64,000 bases of DNA from Gammaproteobacteria bacterium (GCA_035279405.1 DATEHU010000034.1:62001-126000); one strand, 5' to 3'. Counted from the first letter of the stretch, positions 1 through 9,603 are shown. Notes: a model not told the origin generated them from the sequence alone. A program made the numbers and translations.

Positions 1-996
1 TTTCAGCTCGCGCGCCATCAGGGCTTCAACCGCCACGCGCGGCGGCAGATGTTCGTGCAGCACGCGATACACCTGTTCGGTGATGGGCATGTCCACGCTC
101 AGATGTTTGGCGAGCTTGTGCGTGGCCGCGGCCGCGACCACGCCTTCGACCACCTGGCCGATGTCAGCTTCCGCGGATTGCCGGTCCAGCCCGCCGGCAA
201 GTCTCAGGCCCAAGCGGCGGTTGCGCGACTGATCGTCGGTACAGGTCAACACCAGATCCCCCAGGCCGCTGAGCCCCTGAAAGGTCTCGGCGCGCGCGCC
301 GAGTTTCGCGCCGAGCCGCGCAATCTCCGCCAGACCGCGGGTGATCAGGGCAGCGCGCGCGTTGGCGCCGAATTTGAGCCCGTCACTGATGCCGCAGGCA
401 ATGGCGACGACGTTCTTGACCGCGCCGCCGACCTCCACGCCGGCAATATCGCCAGCGGTGTACACGCGAAAACTCCGGCTGTGCAGGGCTTGCGCCAAGT
501 CCTGCGCAAAGCGCGCATCGTGCGACGCGACGGTGACCGCGGTCGGCAGTCCCGCGGCCACTTCGCGCGCAAAGCTCGGACCGGAAAGTGCTGCGAGCGG
601 CGCGTCTTTGCCGAACAGCTCGGCCGCCACCTGGTGCAGCAACTGACCGCTGTCGGGTTCAAAGCCCTTGGTGGCCCACGCAAGCCGCAGGTTTTTGGGT
701 TTGTGCGCGGCGAGGTGCTTGAGCGTGGCGCGAAAACCCGTGCTCGGGACCGCCACCAGCACATCATGCACGCCTGCGGCCAGGGCGCCGAGATCGGGTT
801 CGACGCGCAACGCGTCCGGGAAAGCGAAGCCGGGCAGGAAACGCCGGTTTGCCCGGTCCGCGATCAGTGGCTTGAGTTCTTCCGGGAACGGCGACCAGAG
901 ACGCACGGCGCGTCCGTTGCGCGCGAGCACAATCGCTAGTGCGGTGCCCCAGGAGCCGGCGCCAAGAATCCCGATGGGCGTGGCATCGCTCACCAT
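1..996 (-). CDS. gpsA: Glycerol-3-phosphate dehydrogenase [NAD(P)+], 3' end cut by window
   Basis: GpsA reduces dihydroxyacetone phosphate to sn-glycerol 3-phosphate for phospholipid synthesis in the cytoplasm. The frame opens with an ATG at 996-994 and soon reads GILGAGSWGTALA, the Rossmann nucleotide-binding loop of the family. It stays open to base 1, where it reads AVEALMAREL, typical of the GpsA C-terminus, so only a few residues are missing. It lies 7 bases after secB on the same strand. The secB-gpsA order, behind grxC and a rhodanese gene, matches the enterobacterial yibN-grxC-secB-gpsA cluster, which supports both the call and co-transcription. Confidence 0.95.
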   Translation of the reverse strand, partial: MVSDATPIGILGAGSWGTALAIVLARNGRAVRLWSPFPEELKPLIADRANRRFLPGFAFPDALRVEPDLGALAAGVHDVLVAVPSTGFRATLKHLAAHKPKNLRLAWATKGFEPDSGQLLHQVAAELFGKDAPLAALSGPSFAREVAAGLPTAVTVASHDARFAQDLAQALHSRSFRVYTAGDIAGVEVGGAVKNVVAIACGISDGLKFGANARAALITRGLAEIARLGAKLGARAETFQGLSGLGDLVLTCTDDQSRNRRLGLRLAGGLDRQSAEADIGQVVEGVVAAAATHKLAKHLSVDMPITEQVYRVLHEHLPPRVAVEALMARELK

Positions 997-1003
997 GCCG
1001 CTC

Positions 1004-1519
1004 TCAGCCGGGACTGTCCGCACCGGGTGCGGGCGTAGCGACCGCCGCAGCGCCGGCCTGGCCAAGACTCTGCATGTACACCAGGTCGAAATTCACCGGC
1101 TGCAGCAACAGCGCGGGCATGCTGCCTTTTTGCACCAGGTCGGAGACCGCCTCGCGTGCGTACGGGAACAGGATATTGGGACAGTAGCTGCCGAGGATGG
1201 CGCCCAACTCCTGTTCGTTGAAGCCGTGGATGCTGAACAGCCCGGCCTGGTGCACTTCCACCAAGAATACGCTGCGGCTTTCGGCCTGCGCCTCGATGGT
1301 GATGGTGAGCACCACCTCGAAACTGTCGTCGCCGAGTTTGTTGGTGTCGGCACGCATGTTGACCTTGACCTCGGGATTGAGCGGGGCGCTGAATACCGCC
1401 GGAGCCCGAGGTGATTCAAAGGAGCAATCCTTCATGTAGATGCGTTGCAGCACCACGTGCTGGGCAGCGTCCTGGCCGTTGCCGGGGGCGACGGGTTGGG
1501 CTTCGGTATTTTCGGACAT
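1004..1519 (-). CDS. secB: Protein-export chaperone SecB
   Basis: SecB is a cytoplasmic tetrameric chaperone that keeps preproteins unfolded and hands them to SecA. The 171-residue product starts MSENTEAQPVAP and carries the family core (LQRIYMKDCSFESP, then the NILFPYAREAVSDLVQ segment near residues 115-130). A ribosome site AAAGGA lies 6 bases before the ATG. The C-terminal tail is Ala/Pro rich and variable. It sits in a minus-strand run of rhodanese, grxC, secB and gpsA. Confidence 0.97.
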   Translation of the reverse strand: MSENTEAQPVAPGNGQDAAQHVVLQRIYMKDCSFESPRAPAVFSAPLNPEVKVNMRADTNKLGDDSFEVVLTITIEAQAESRSVFLVEVHQAGLFSIHGFNEQELGAILGSYCPNILFPYAREAVSDLVQKGSMPALLLQPVNFDLVYMQSLGQAGAAAVATPAPGADSPG

Positions 1520-1551
1520 GTGGATTCCTTTTATAAAGGGATTGCGAGGTT

Positions 1552-1809
1552 TCAGCCGGCCAGCAGGCGATCCAGCTCGCCACGACGGTCAAGTGCATAC
1601 AGATCGTCGTAGCCGCCGATATGCCGGTCGCCGATGAAAATCTGCGGCACGCTGCGCCGCCCGCCGCTTTTCTGCTGCATTTCAACGCGGCGTGCCGGTT
1701 CCTGGTCCACCAGATATTCGGTATACGCGATGTGCCTGGATTGCAGCAGCGCCTTGGCGCGCATGCAGTACACGCAAGCGCGCGTGCTGTATATGGTCAC
1801 CGCTGGCAT
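1552..1809 (-). CDS. grxC: Glutaredoxin 3
   Basis: This is a small dithiol oxidoreductase that uses glutathione to reduce protein disulfides and ribonucleotide-reductase-type substrates. The 85-residue protein has the CxxC active site as CVYC near residues 12-15, the cis-proline region SVPQIFIG, and the GGYDDL glutathione-binding segment. The length is normal for GrxC. The upstream rhodanese gene ends 4 bases before its start, so the two are probably translated from one message. Confidence 0.96.
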   Translation of the reverse strand: MPAVTIYSTRACVYCMRAKALLQSRHIAYTEYLVDQEPARRVEMQQKSGGRRSVPQIFIGDRHIGGYDDLYALDRRGELDRLLAG

Positions 1810-1813
1810 GCGC

Positions 1814-2245
1814 TCAACTCCGCTCGCCGCGTTCCAGCGGCAGGTGTTCGCTCTGCCAGGCCTTGATGCCGCCCTTCAGGGTGTGCACCGCCTTGAAACC
1901 GCGTTTGATGAGTGTGGCGGCGGCTTTCTGGCTGGTTTGGCCGCTGTCGCAGCAGACGATCAGGGCTTGCTCCTTGAATTTGTCCAGTTCCCCGATGCGC
2001 GTGTCCAGCTCCGCCACCGGAATGTTGCGTGCCCCGATTACGTGGCCGCCGCCGAATTCCGAGTGCGGACGGATATCCAGCACTGCCGCACCCTTGTTGA
2101 TGAGCAGCACGCTTTCCGCCGGGCGCAGTTCGCGGTATTTGCGCAGGCGCCGCAGCAGCTCATCGCCGATGAACAGCAGGATGATGATGATGGCTGCGGC
2201 GACGAGATAGGGGTGATGCTGGATGAATTCAAGCAGGCGCGGCAT
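1814..2245 (-). CDS. yibN: Membrane-anchored rhodanese-like sulfurtransferase (YibN type)
   Basis: The 143-residue protein has an N-terminal membrane segment (about residues 12-27, VAAAIIIILLFI) followed by one rhodanese domain. The active-site loop reads CCDSGQTS, with the catalytic cysteine near residue 97, so transfer of sulfane sulfur is plausible. Its substrate is unknown. It is the first gene of the minus-strand cluster with grxC, secB and gpsA and is divergent from envC, as yibN is in enterobacteria. The symbol is given by synteny. Confidence 0.9.
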   Translation of the reverse strand: MPRLLEFIQHHPYLVAAAIIIILLFIGDELLRRLRKYRELRPAESVLLINKGAAVLDIRPHSEFGGGHVIGARNIPVAELDTRIGELDKFKEQALIVCCDSGQTSQKAAATLIKRGFKAVHTLKGGIKAWQSEHLPLERGERS

Positions 2246-2353
2246 GCACGAATCTGGGCGGCAAACGGGCGCGTAGTATAGCAGCCGACCTGCAAGCCTT
2301 TGTGCGGCCGGAAGAATCTCCTAGAATCTGCGCACCTCCGCCGGAATCGAGAA

Positions 2354-3541
2354 ATGCCCGCCTCCCCGCTGCCGGCCCCACCGCGTATTTTTTGCTTGCT
2401 GCTCGGCGCATTGCTGCTGGCGGGCACGGTCCAGGCCGGCGGCAGTGATCAGACCGCCGCCCAGCAGGCGCAGCTCAAGCAGCTGCGCGCGCGCATCGCG
2501 GGCGTGCAAGCCAAGCTGGATCGCGAAGTCCGCGAGCGTGGCCAGGTGCAGGGGCAGTTGCGCGCCACGGAAAACCGGATTGCGCAACTCAGCGCCGGAC
2601 TGCGGCGCCTGGATGATTCCGTGGCGGGCGCGCAGGCGCGACTTGACAGCCTGCAGCGCCAGCAACAGGTGCAACAGAAACGGCTGGATCAGCAAAAGCA
2701 GGCGTTGGCGGCGCAGTTGCGCGCGGCTTACATGCAAGGCCAGGACTCGCAACTGAAATTGCTGCTGAATGCGGAAGATCCGGCCAGCATCGAACGCTTG
2801 CTGGCCTATTACCAGTATTTCAACCAGGCACGCGCGCAGCGCATCCAGGCGGTGCGCGCGCAACTCGCGACCCTCGCAGACATCAACGCGCAGGTGCGGC
2901 AGCAGCTTCAGCAGCTCACGGGGTTGCGCACGCAGCGTGCCGCGGCGCTGGCAGAGGTGAAACAGGAACGCAATACGCGGCACCAAACGCTGATCGCGCT
3001 GAATACCAGCATCCACAGCCGCAGCCAGCGGCTCGCGCGCATGCGCCAAGATGAACGTTCGCTGCAGGATTTGATCGCCAACCTGCAGCAATCCCTGGCT
3101 GACATTCCCGCCGATCTCGAAGGCCATCACCGCTTCGCAAGTCTGCGCGGACGGCTGCCCTGGCCGGTCGACGGCAAATTGATTCAGGACTTTGGCGCGC
3201 CGATTGCCGGTGGCCGGTTGCGCGCTCAGGGCGACCTGATCACCGCACCCATGGGCACGCCGGTGCATGCGGTTGCCTACGGGCGCGTGGTGTTTGCCGA
3301 CTGGCTACCGCATTTCGGCCTGCTGGTGATCGTGGATCATGGCGACGGTTATCTCAGTATCTATGCGCACAATCAGAGCGTGTATGTACAAGTCGGAGAC
3401 TGGGTAAACATGGGGGAGACCGTGGCGACGCTCGGCGACAGCGGTGGCCAGAACCAGCCGGCGCTGTATTTCGAAATCCGTCATCGTAATGTCGCGCTCA
3501 GTCCGCGCGACTGGTGCCACGGCCGTCTGCCGCGCGGCTGA
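2354..3541 (+). CDS. envC: Murein hydrolase activator EnvC (degenerate M23/LytM domain)
   Basis: EnvC is a periplasmic cell-division factor that activates the amidases AmiA/AmiB. The 395-residue product has a signal peptide (hydrophobic core LLLGALLLAGTV, cleavage near VQA), a long Gln/Arg-rich coiled coil (about residues 30-250) and a C-terminal LytM domain ending near ALYFEIRHRN. The first zinc ligand of true M23 peptidases is replaced (the block reads RLRAQGDLI, without the HxG..D pattern), as in E. coli EnvC, so it should act as an activator and not as a hydrolase. The ATG at 2354 is preferred because the signal peptide follows directly; an earlier ATG at 2300 would add 18 unlikely residues. 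Confidence 0.92.
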   Translation: MPASPLPAPPRIFCLLLGALLLAGTVQAGGSDQTAAQQAQLKQLRARIAGVQAKLDREVRERGQVQGQLRATENRIAQLSAGLRRLDDSVAGAQARLDSLQRQQQVQQKRLDQQKQALAAQLRAAYMQGQDSQLKLLLNAEDPASIERLLAYYQYFNQARAQRIQAVRAQLATLADINAQVRQQLQQLTGLRTQRAAALAEVKQERNTRHQTLIALNTSIHSRSQRLARMRQDERSLQDLIANLQQSLADIPADLEGHHRFASLRGRLPWPVDGKLIQDFGAPIAGGRLRAQGDLITAPMGTPVHAVAYGRVVFADWLPHFGLLVIVDHGDGYLSIYAHNQSVYVQVGDWVNMGETVATLGDSGGQNQPALYFEIRHRNVALSPRDWCHGRLPRG

Positions 3542-3609
3542 AGCGCGCTGCACGCGCCATGCTATCTTGATTGCGTTTCATTGCAGGCCGTAACGGCCGG
3601 AGATTTCCC

Positions 3610-4917
3610 ATGTTGGCGCATCTTTCAAAGTCCGCGCCTGGGCGCGCAGGTCTGGTCTTGGCGTTGGCTTGCGGCGCTGCAATCCCCGCATTCGCCGCGC
3701 CACCCACCACTGCGCCCACGGCCACGACCGCGCTGCCCTGGCAGCAGGTCAAATTGCTCGCGGATGTGATGCAACTCGTGCGGCAGGATTACGTTGCGCC
3801 CGTGGATGACACCACGCTCATCGACAACGCCATAAGCGGCATGCTCGCCGGCCTGGATCCGCATTCCGCTTATCTCGACAAGAACGCTTACCAGCAACTG
3901 CAAATCATCACCACCGACCGGTTCAGCGGCTTGGGCCTGGAAGTCACTCAGCGGGCGGGCGCAGTGACGGTGGTAGCGCCGATTGACGGCACGCCCGCGG
4001 CCAAGGCCGGCATGCAGAGCGGCGATGTAATCCTGCGCGTCAACAATACCGCGCTGGACGGCATGACACTCGACGAGGCGGTGGCGTTGATGCGCGGCAC
4101 GCCCGGGAGCACGGTAACGCTTCTGGTGCAGCGGCGCAGCGTGTCCAAGCCGCTCAGCTTCACGCTCACGCGCGCCGAAGTGCATCTCACGAGCGTGCGC
4201 AGCCGTCTGCTGCAACCAGGCTACGGTTACCTGCGTATCAGCCAGTTCAGCGAGGACACCGCCGATGGCGTGCGCGATGCGCTCCAGGCGCTGGTGAAAC
4301 AAAACCACGGCGCCTTGAAGGGCCTGGTGCTGGATCTGCGCAACAATCCCGGCGGCCTGCTGGATGCGGCGGTGGACGTGTGCGACGACTTCCTGAACAG
4401 CGGTGTGATCATCTCGGGGCGCGGGCGCGCGCCCGATTCCAATTTCGTGCGTCGTGCCACGCACGGTGACATTCTCAATGGCGCGCCCATGGTGGTGCTG
4501 GTGAATGCGGGTACTGCCTCGGCTGCCGAGATCACCGCCGGTGCGCTCAAGGACGATCACCGTGCGCTGATTCTCGGCACGCGGACTTTCGGCAAGGGCT
4601 CGGTGCAAACCGTGATTCCGCTGCCCGAGGGCGGCGCGCTCAAGCTCACCACTGCGCTGTATTACACGCCCTCGGGCCGTTCGATCCAGGCCGAGGGCAT
4701 CGCCCCTGACCTCGTGGTGCCGGAGTTCAAGCTGAGTGCGCCGGCCGCGGCCGAAAACCTCAGCGAAGCCAATCTCGAAGGCCATTTCACCAACAATGCA
4801 CCCACGCCGCAGGCCGAGGGAAATCTGCTTACCGGCGACCAGTTGGCGCAACAGGATTTCCAGCTCTATTCGGCCCTCAATGTACTCAAGGGTCTGACCA
4901 TCGCCGGCGGCAACTGA
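3610..4917 (+). CDS. ctpA: Carboxy-terminal processing protease (S41, PDZ)
   Basis: This is a periplasmic serine protease of the CtpA/Prc type. The 435-residue product has a signal peptide ending near AFA, a PDZ domain (about residues 95-175, with GMQSGDVILRVN), and the S41 core. The catalytic serine lies in NAGTASAAEI and the lysine in GTRTFGKGSVQ. A GGAG site lies just upstream of the ATG at 3610; an upstream in-frame TTG at 3571 is a weaker start. It stands between envC and yibQ, a conserved cell-envelope trio, so control of peptidoglycan hydrolases at division is the likely role. Confidence 0.94.
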   Translation: MLAHLSKSAPGRAGLVLALACGAAIPAFAAPPTTAPTATTALPWQQVKLLADVMQLVRQDYVAPVDDTTLIDNAISGMLAGLDPHSAYLDKNAYQQLQIITTDRFSGLGLEVTQRAGAVTVVAPIDGTPAAKAGMQSGDVILRVNNTALDGMTLDEAVALMRGTPGSTVTLLVQRRSVSKPLSFTLTRAEVHLTSVRSRLLQPGYGYLRISQFSEDTADGVRDALQALVKQNHGALKGLVLDLRNNPGGLLDAAVDVCDDFLNSGVIISGRGRAPDSNFVRRATHGDILNGAPMVVLVNAGTASAAEITAGALKDDHRALILGTRTFGKGSVQTVIPLPEGGALKLTTALYYTPSGRSIQAEGIAPDLVVPEFKLSAPAAAENLSEANLEGHFTNNAPTPQAEGNLLTGDQLAQQDFQLYSALNVLKGLTIAGGN

Positions 4918-4918
4918 C

Positions 4919-5731
4919 ATGCGGTCCGCAGCGTTTTGGCCGCTGGTCATTGGGCTTGCGGTCGCGCCCGCGTGGACGCGCGCGGCGCCGGCCGTACATC
5001 CGGTGATCGCCGTCATCATTGACGATCTCGGCAACGGCCCGAGCGAGGGTCTGCGTGCGGCGCAACTGCCGGGGCCGGTGGCGTGCGCGATCTTGCCGCA
5101 CACGCCCTACGCTGTAATGCTGGCCGATGCCTGCCACGCGCGAGGCAAAGAGGTGCTGCTGCATCTGCCGATGCAGGGGCTGGATGACGCGCCGCTCGGC
5201 CCCGGCGGCATTTCACTCGCCATGACCGAAGTGCAGATCCAGAACACCGTGCGTGGCGACTTGCGCTCCATTCCCCACGCCGTCGGCGTCAACAATCACG
5301 AGGGCAGTCTGATCAGCATGCACCCCGGCGATCTCGCCTGGATCATGCAGACGCTGCATGCCACCGGCGGATTGTATTTCGTGGACAGTTACACCACCGC
5401 CGACAGCATTGCCTACCAGATCGCACGCGAGCACGGCATCCCGGCGGCGCGCCGCGACGTGTTCCTCGACGACGTCAACACCGAAACGGCGGTGCGCTTC
5501 CAGTTCAGCCGCTTGCTTGACATCGCGCGCCACAAAGGCTTCGCACTTGCCATTGGCCATCCGCGACCGGCAACGCTCGCGGTGCTCAACGCCGAACTGC
5601 CGCGGCTCGTGGCACAGGGCACGGAACTCGTGCCGGTGTCTGTCATCATCAGACTGCAGCAGCAGCATCCCATCCCTTGGCCCGAATCCCTGTATCCTTT
5701 ACCGACTCACCCGGCCAATCTGGCCCATTGA
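4919..5731 (+). CDS. yibQ: Divergent polysaccharide deacetylase family protein (YibQ)
   Basis: The 270-residue secreted protein starts with a signal peptide (cleavage near TRAAPA) and has the NodB-like fold of the divergent polysaccharide deacetylase family: IAVIIDDLGNG at the start of the domain, VGVNNHEGS in the middle and AIGHPRPATL near the end. The substrate is unknown; a glycan of the envelope is inferred. Its ATG lies 1 base after the ctpA stop, so the pair is translationally linked. Its 3' end overlaps by about 25 bases the convergent diiron gene. Confidence 0.88.
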   Translation: MRSAAFWPLVIGLAVAPAWTRAAPAVHPVIAVIIDDLGNGPSEGLRAAQLPGPVACAILPHTPYAVMLADACHARGKEVLLHLPMQGLDDAPLGPGGISLAMTEVQIQNTVRGDLRSIPHAVGVNNHEGSLISMHPGDLAWIMQTLHATGGLYFVDSYTTADSIAYQIAREHGIPAARRDVFLDDVNTETAVRFQFSRLLDIARHKGFALAIGHPRPATLAVLNAELPRLVAQGTELVPVSVIIRLQQQHPIPWPESLYPLPTHPANLAH

Positions 5732-6651
5732 TTCAGAGCATACGCGCGTACTCGCGTGTAGAAATCCGTATAAATCTGGTCGTAGGATTTTATCCGCGTG
5801 CTGCCTTCGCCCCAGAGCAGATAGCGGGACAGAAATGCGATCATCGGTGCCATCGTTTTCTGCACGCGCAGATTCAGGTCCAGTGGTTTGAGCGTCATCT
5901 TCACGCTCATGGCGTGGGGAAACTGCGGCCCCATGAGGTAACGGCCCCGTTTCTGGATGATCCGGTACAGGCGATTGTTGAAAGACGTGTTGGGATGCAG
6001 GATGCCGTAGGCATGTTTCAAGGCAATGCTGCTGTCCTCGCCGTCTATCATGCGCAAGCGGTGCAGGATCGTCCGGAAGATTTTCCAGCGGCCCATGTTT
6101 TCGCGTTTGCGGTAGCGCAGAAAATATTGGTAGAAATACTTGTAGTGCCGCACTTCATCTTCACGGATCAGCTGTGTGAGCAGGTGCAATACCGGCTCGG
6201 GGCTCAGGCGGCTCAGAGTGGTGTAATAGCTCGCGGTACCCATCTCCACGATGCAGCGCGACACCATTTCCAGGCAGCGGCTGGGTTCCAGCGCCTCAAT
6301 CACGCAGTTAGCGGAAAACTCCGCGAAGAATGCCTGGTATACCCGATCCCAATCAAAGTCCGGCCAGGCGGTTTGCACGTAGCGCTTGAGCGCGCGGCCG
6401 TGCTGCAATTCCTCATGCTGCCAGTGCTGCTCCAGCCATGCGGTCACTTCTTCATCGCCGGCGTAATATTCAATGAGATTGTGTGCGTAGGTGTCCGTGG
6501 CGGTTTCGATGAACGAGGCGGTGGTGAGGAGATAAAACAGTAGTTCCTGATCCGCGATCTGGGTACGGTCAAGGCTCTGCCACGGGATGTCATCAAGTGT
6601 CCAGCGTTGATGGATGGGCGAACGCCGGGGCAACGAGGAAACGGGGCTCAT
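5707..6651 (-). CDS. Ferritin-like diiron protein, acyl-ACP-desaturase-like
   Basis: The 314-residue protein has two carboxylate-histidine signatures of a four-helix diiron centre: HEELQHGRALKRY near residue 90 and EDEVRHYKYF about 80 residues later. The EExxHG form resembles soluble acyl-ACP desaturases and related ferritin-like oxidases. The substrate cannot be read from the sequence. The ATG at 6651 is chosen because upstream in-frame sequence looks non-coding, but no strong ribosome site precedes it. It is divergent from uvrD and overlaps the end of yibQ. Alternatives are an N-oxygenase (AurF-like) or a stress ferritin-like protein. Confidence 0.72.
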   Translation of the reverse strand: MSPVSSLPRRSPIHQRWTLDDIPWQSLDRTQIADQELLFYLLTTASFIETATDTYAHNLIEYYAGDEEVTAWLEQHWQHEELQHGRALKRYVQTAWPDFDWDRVYQAFFAEFSANCVIEALEPSRCLEMVSRCIVEMGTASYYTTLSRLSPEPVLHLLTQLIREDEVRHYKYFYQYFLRYRKRENMGRWKIFRTILHRLRMIDGEDSSIALKHAYGILHPNTSFNNRLYRIIQKRGRYLMGPQFPHAMSVKMTLKPLDLNLRVQKTMAPMIAFLSRYLLWGEGSTRIKSYDQIYTDFYTRVRAYALNQWARLAG

Positions 6652-6788
6652 GAGGAATATCCGGAAGTGGTGCGGCAGTGTATGCTCATCTTTGACAATT
6701 ATCAGATTGACGAATTCCCATTTCTTGCCGAGTCTGGGCAAAACGCAAGGTGCCCAAGGCCATGATTGTGCTCTGCTAAAATCGCCGC

Positions 6789-8945
6789 ATGCATGTGAGC
6801 GCGCTGCTTGAACCCCTGAATCCCGCACAACGTCAGGCGGTGACCGCGGAAACCGGCGCGCTGCTGGTGCTGGCGGGCGCCGGCAGCGGCAAGACCAGGG
6901 TGCTGGTGCATCGCATCGCCTGGTTGATCCAGGTGCGCCAGGTGTCGCCGTTCGCCATCCTGGCGGTCACCTTCACCAACAAAGCCGCGGCCGAGATGCG
7001 CACGCGCATCGAACACATGCTGACGCAGCCCGTGCGTGCCATGTGGGTGGGGACGTTTCACGGGCTGGCGCACCGGCTGCTGCGCCAGCACTGGCGTGAA
7101 GCCAAACTGCCGCAGAATTTCCAGATTCTAGATGCCGAGGACCAATACCGTCTGCTGCGGCGCGTGCTCAAGAGCCTGGATCTGGATGAAGCACGCTATG
7201 CGCCGCGGCAGCTACAGTGGTTCATCAATGCGCGCAAAGATCAGGGCCTACGCGCCAAACACCTGCAGGCATCCGCCGATCCCGTTGAGCGCCAGCTGCA
7301 GCGTGCCTATGCGGCTTATGAAACTGCCTGCGAGCGCGGCGGACTGGTGGATTTTGCGGAGCTCTTGTTGCGCGCGCTGGAGTTGTGGCGCAATGACGCC
7401 GCGCTGCTCGCGCACTATCAACGGCGTTTTACCCATATTCTGGTGGACGAATTCCAGGACACCAATGCCATTCAGTATGCGTGGATCAAGCTGCTGGCCG
7501 GCACGCAGGCCGCGCCGTTCGTGGTGGGCGATGATGACCAGTCCATCTACGCCTGGCGCGGCGCGCGCATCGAGAACATCCTGAAATTCGAGCGCGATTT
7601 CCCCGGCGCCCGCGTGGTGCGCCTGGAGCAGAACTACCGATCCACCGGCATCATTCTGAAAGCCGCGAATGCGCTCATTGCCCACAACCAGACGCGCCTC
7701 GGCAAAAACCTCTGGACCAGCGGCAACGACGGCGTACCGATACGCTTATACGCCGCGTACAACGAACAGGACGAAGCACAGTTCGTGATCGACCGCATAC
7801 AGCACTGGCAGGCGCAGGGCGGCGCGCGCCGCGAAATCGCGGTGCTGTATCGCTCCAACGCCCAGTCGCGCGTGTTCGAGGAGCGCTTGCTGGCCGAACG
7901 CATTCCCTATCGGGTGTACGGCGGCTTGCGATTCTTCGAGCGCCAGGAGATCAAGGACGCACTCGCCTATCTGCGCCTCCTCGAGAATCGCGCGGATGAC
8001 GCCGCGTTCGAGCGCATCGTCAATTTGCCGGCCCGCGGCATCGGTACGCGCAGCGTGGACAGTCTGCGGGAAACCGCGCGGCGTGAGCAGCGGCCACTGT
8101 GGGCGGCATTGCAGATGATGTTGGCCAAAAAGGATGCCGCGCCGCGGGTGCTGACGGCGTTGCAGGCGTTCACCCGGCTCATAGACGGCATGGATGCCGC
8201 AGTGCGCGGACTGGAACTGCATGAACAAGTGGACCATGTGATTCATGCCAGCAAGCTTGTGGAACATTACCAGGCCGAAAAAGGCGAACGCGGCGAAGCG
8301 CGCGTCGAAAACCTGCAGGAACTGGTGAGCGCGGCGCGCAGTTTCCGGTCCGAAATCTTGGACGCGGGCATGACGCCACTGGCCGCATTTCTGTCGCACG
8401 CGGCGCTCGAAGCGGGTGAAGGCCAGGCGGACGCCTGGGAGGACTGCGTGCAGTTGATGACGCTGCATTCCGCCAAGGGCCTGGAGTTTCCGCTGGTTTT
8501 CATCTGCGGCATGGAAGACGGCCTGTTTCCCCATCAGCGTTCCAGCGAGGATCACGATGGCCTCGAGGAAGAACGCCGCCTGTGCTATGTGGGCATGACG
8601 CGCGCGATGCGCGAGCTGATCCTGAGCTATGCGGAGAGCCGCCGCCTGCACGGCACCGACAGTTACGCCGTGCCCTCGCGCTTTCTGCGCGAGATTCCCG
8701 CAGAACTGATCGAGGAGATCCGTCCGCGCGTGCAGGTGACGCGGCCGTTGACGCCGTCCAGCGTGCATCTGGATAGCGCGCCTACCGGCCTGCAGCTCGG
8801 CCAGCACGTGCAGCATCCCAATTTCGGTGAAGGTGTGGTGCTGGATTACGAGGGCAGCGGGCCGCAGGCGCGTGTGCAGGTCAATTTTCGTGCGGCCGGC
8901 GCCAAATGGCTGGTCGTGGCGTATGCCAACCTGCGGCCGGTGTGA
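6789..8945 (+). CDS. uvrD: DNA helicase II (UvrD)
   Basis: UvrD is a 3'-5' superfamily 1 helicase used in mismatch and nucleotide-excision repair. The 718-residue product has the normal length (E. coli 720). Visible motifs are Walker A LAGAGSGKT near residue 32, motif Ia FTNKAAAEM, motif II VDEFQDTN, motif III VGDDDQSIYAWRGA, motif IV QNYRS, motif V TLHSAKGLEF and motif VI YVGMTRAM. The C-terminal segment GQHVQHPNFGEGVV is the UvrD/PcrA-type tail that binds RNA polymerase in relatives. The next gene starts 1 base after its stop. Confidence 0.97.
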   Translation: MHVSALLEPLNPAQRQAVTAETGALLVLAGAGSGKTRVLVHRIAWLIQVRQVSPFAILAVTFTNKAAAEMRTRIEHMLTQPVRAMWVGTFHGLAHRLLRQHWREAKLPQNFQILDAEDQYRLLRRVLKSLDLDEARYAPRQLQWFINARKDQGLRAKHLQASADPVERQLQRAYAAYETACERGGLVDFAELLLRALELWRNDAALLAHYQRRFTHILVDEFQDTNAIQYAWIKLLAGTQAAPFVVGDDDQSIYAWRGARIENILKFERDFPGARVVRLEQNYRSTGIILKAANALIAHNQTRLGKNLWTSGNDGVPIRLYAAYNEQDEAQFVIDRIQHWQAQGGARREIAVLYRSNAQSRVFEERLLAERIPYRVYGGLRFFERQEIKDALAYLRLLENRADDAAFERIVNLPARGIGTRSVDSLRETARREQRPLWAALQMMLAKKDAAPRVLTALQAFTRLIDGMDAAVRGLELHEQVDHVIHASKLVEHYQAEKGERGEARVENLQELVSAARSFRSEILDAGMTPLAAFLSHAALEAGEGQADAWEDCVQLMTLHSAKGLEFPLVFICGMEDGLFPHQRSSEDHDGLEEERRLCYVGMTRAMRELILSYAESRRLHGTDSYAVPSRFLREIPAELIEEIRPRVQVTRPLTPSSVHLDSAPTGLQLGQHVQHPNFGEGVVLDYEGSGPQARVQVNFRAAGAKWLVVAYANLRPV

Positions 8946-8946
8946 C

Positions 8947-9525
8947 ATGCGACGTGGAGTGCGCGCGGCGCTTGGCTGTTTGCTGGGATTGCTGATAGGC
9001 ACGCTCGCGGCTCCGCGCGCCTGGGCCGATGCCGGCGAACTGGATCTCGTGGTGCTCGGCAGCGGCGGTTTCTCGGGCAACAGCAATCCGTACAACAACG
9101 GTTATTACACCACCGGCCTCAGCAGCTATGCGTTCACCGCCAATCTTGGTTATTGGTTCGACGACAGCTGGGAGGCCGGCGTGGGCGCCGGGCCAGGACG
9201 CACGCAATATCAGAGTTGCAACAGCCAGAACGTATGTGCCAACGCCACGCAGGCCACGGTGCAGTTCACGGTGTTTGGCCGCTACAACTTCACCTCAGAT
9301 TACGGTGCACAGTATTCTTTCACCGGTTTGCAGGTGAATCAGATAAATGCGGGCCGCGCGCTCGGCAGTGTGACTGTGCTGCATCCGGTCGCGGGCTACC
9401 GGTTTTCGCTCATGGAGAATTGGTCATTGGAACTCAGCGTCGGCGCAGGCATACCGGTCGCCGGTGACACCGCGCGCTTTCCAGTCACCTATGATGTGCA
9501 AATGGGCCTGGTGATACCACTTTGA
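8947..9525 (+). CDS. Putative outer-membrane beta-barrel protein
   Basis: The 192-residue product begins with a signal peptide (hydrophobic stretch LGCLLGLLIGTLAA, cleavage near AWA) and continues as Gly/Tyr/Asn-rich alternating strands (GELDLVVLGSGGF, YAFTANLGYWFDDSW, FTVFGRYNF) with a C-terminal strand ending in LVIPL. This is the look of a small barrel of the OmpA/OprF-like or acyloxyacyl-hydrolase-like type, but no family is certain. The ATG lies 1 base after the uvrD stop, so it is probably co-transcribed with it. Confidence 0.7.
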   Translation: MRRGVRAALGCLLGLLIGTLAAPRAWADAGELDLVVLGSGGFSGNSNPYNNGYYTTGLSSYAFTANLGYWFDDSWEAGVGAGPGRTQYQSCNSQNVCANATQATVQFTVFGRYNFTSDYGAQYSFTGLQVNQINAGRALGSVTVLHPVAGYRFSLMENWSLELSVGAGIPVAGDTARFPVTYDVQMGLVIPL

Positions 9526-9603
9526 CACACTGCAACTTGAAGACACGTGGACTCACGATCTGCGCGCGCCCTTACCGGACATGTATACCTACGGAGTGAG
9601 GTC

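Noticed and set aside
49-939. Long plus-strand open frame opposite gpsA
   Set aside because: It mirrors the GC-rich third positions of gpsA, has no family features and no ribosome site. The minus frame reads as GpsA throughout.
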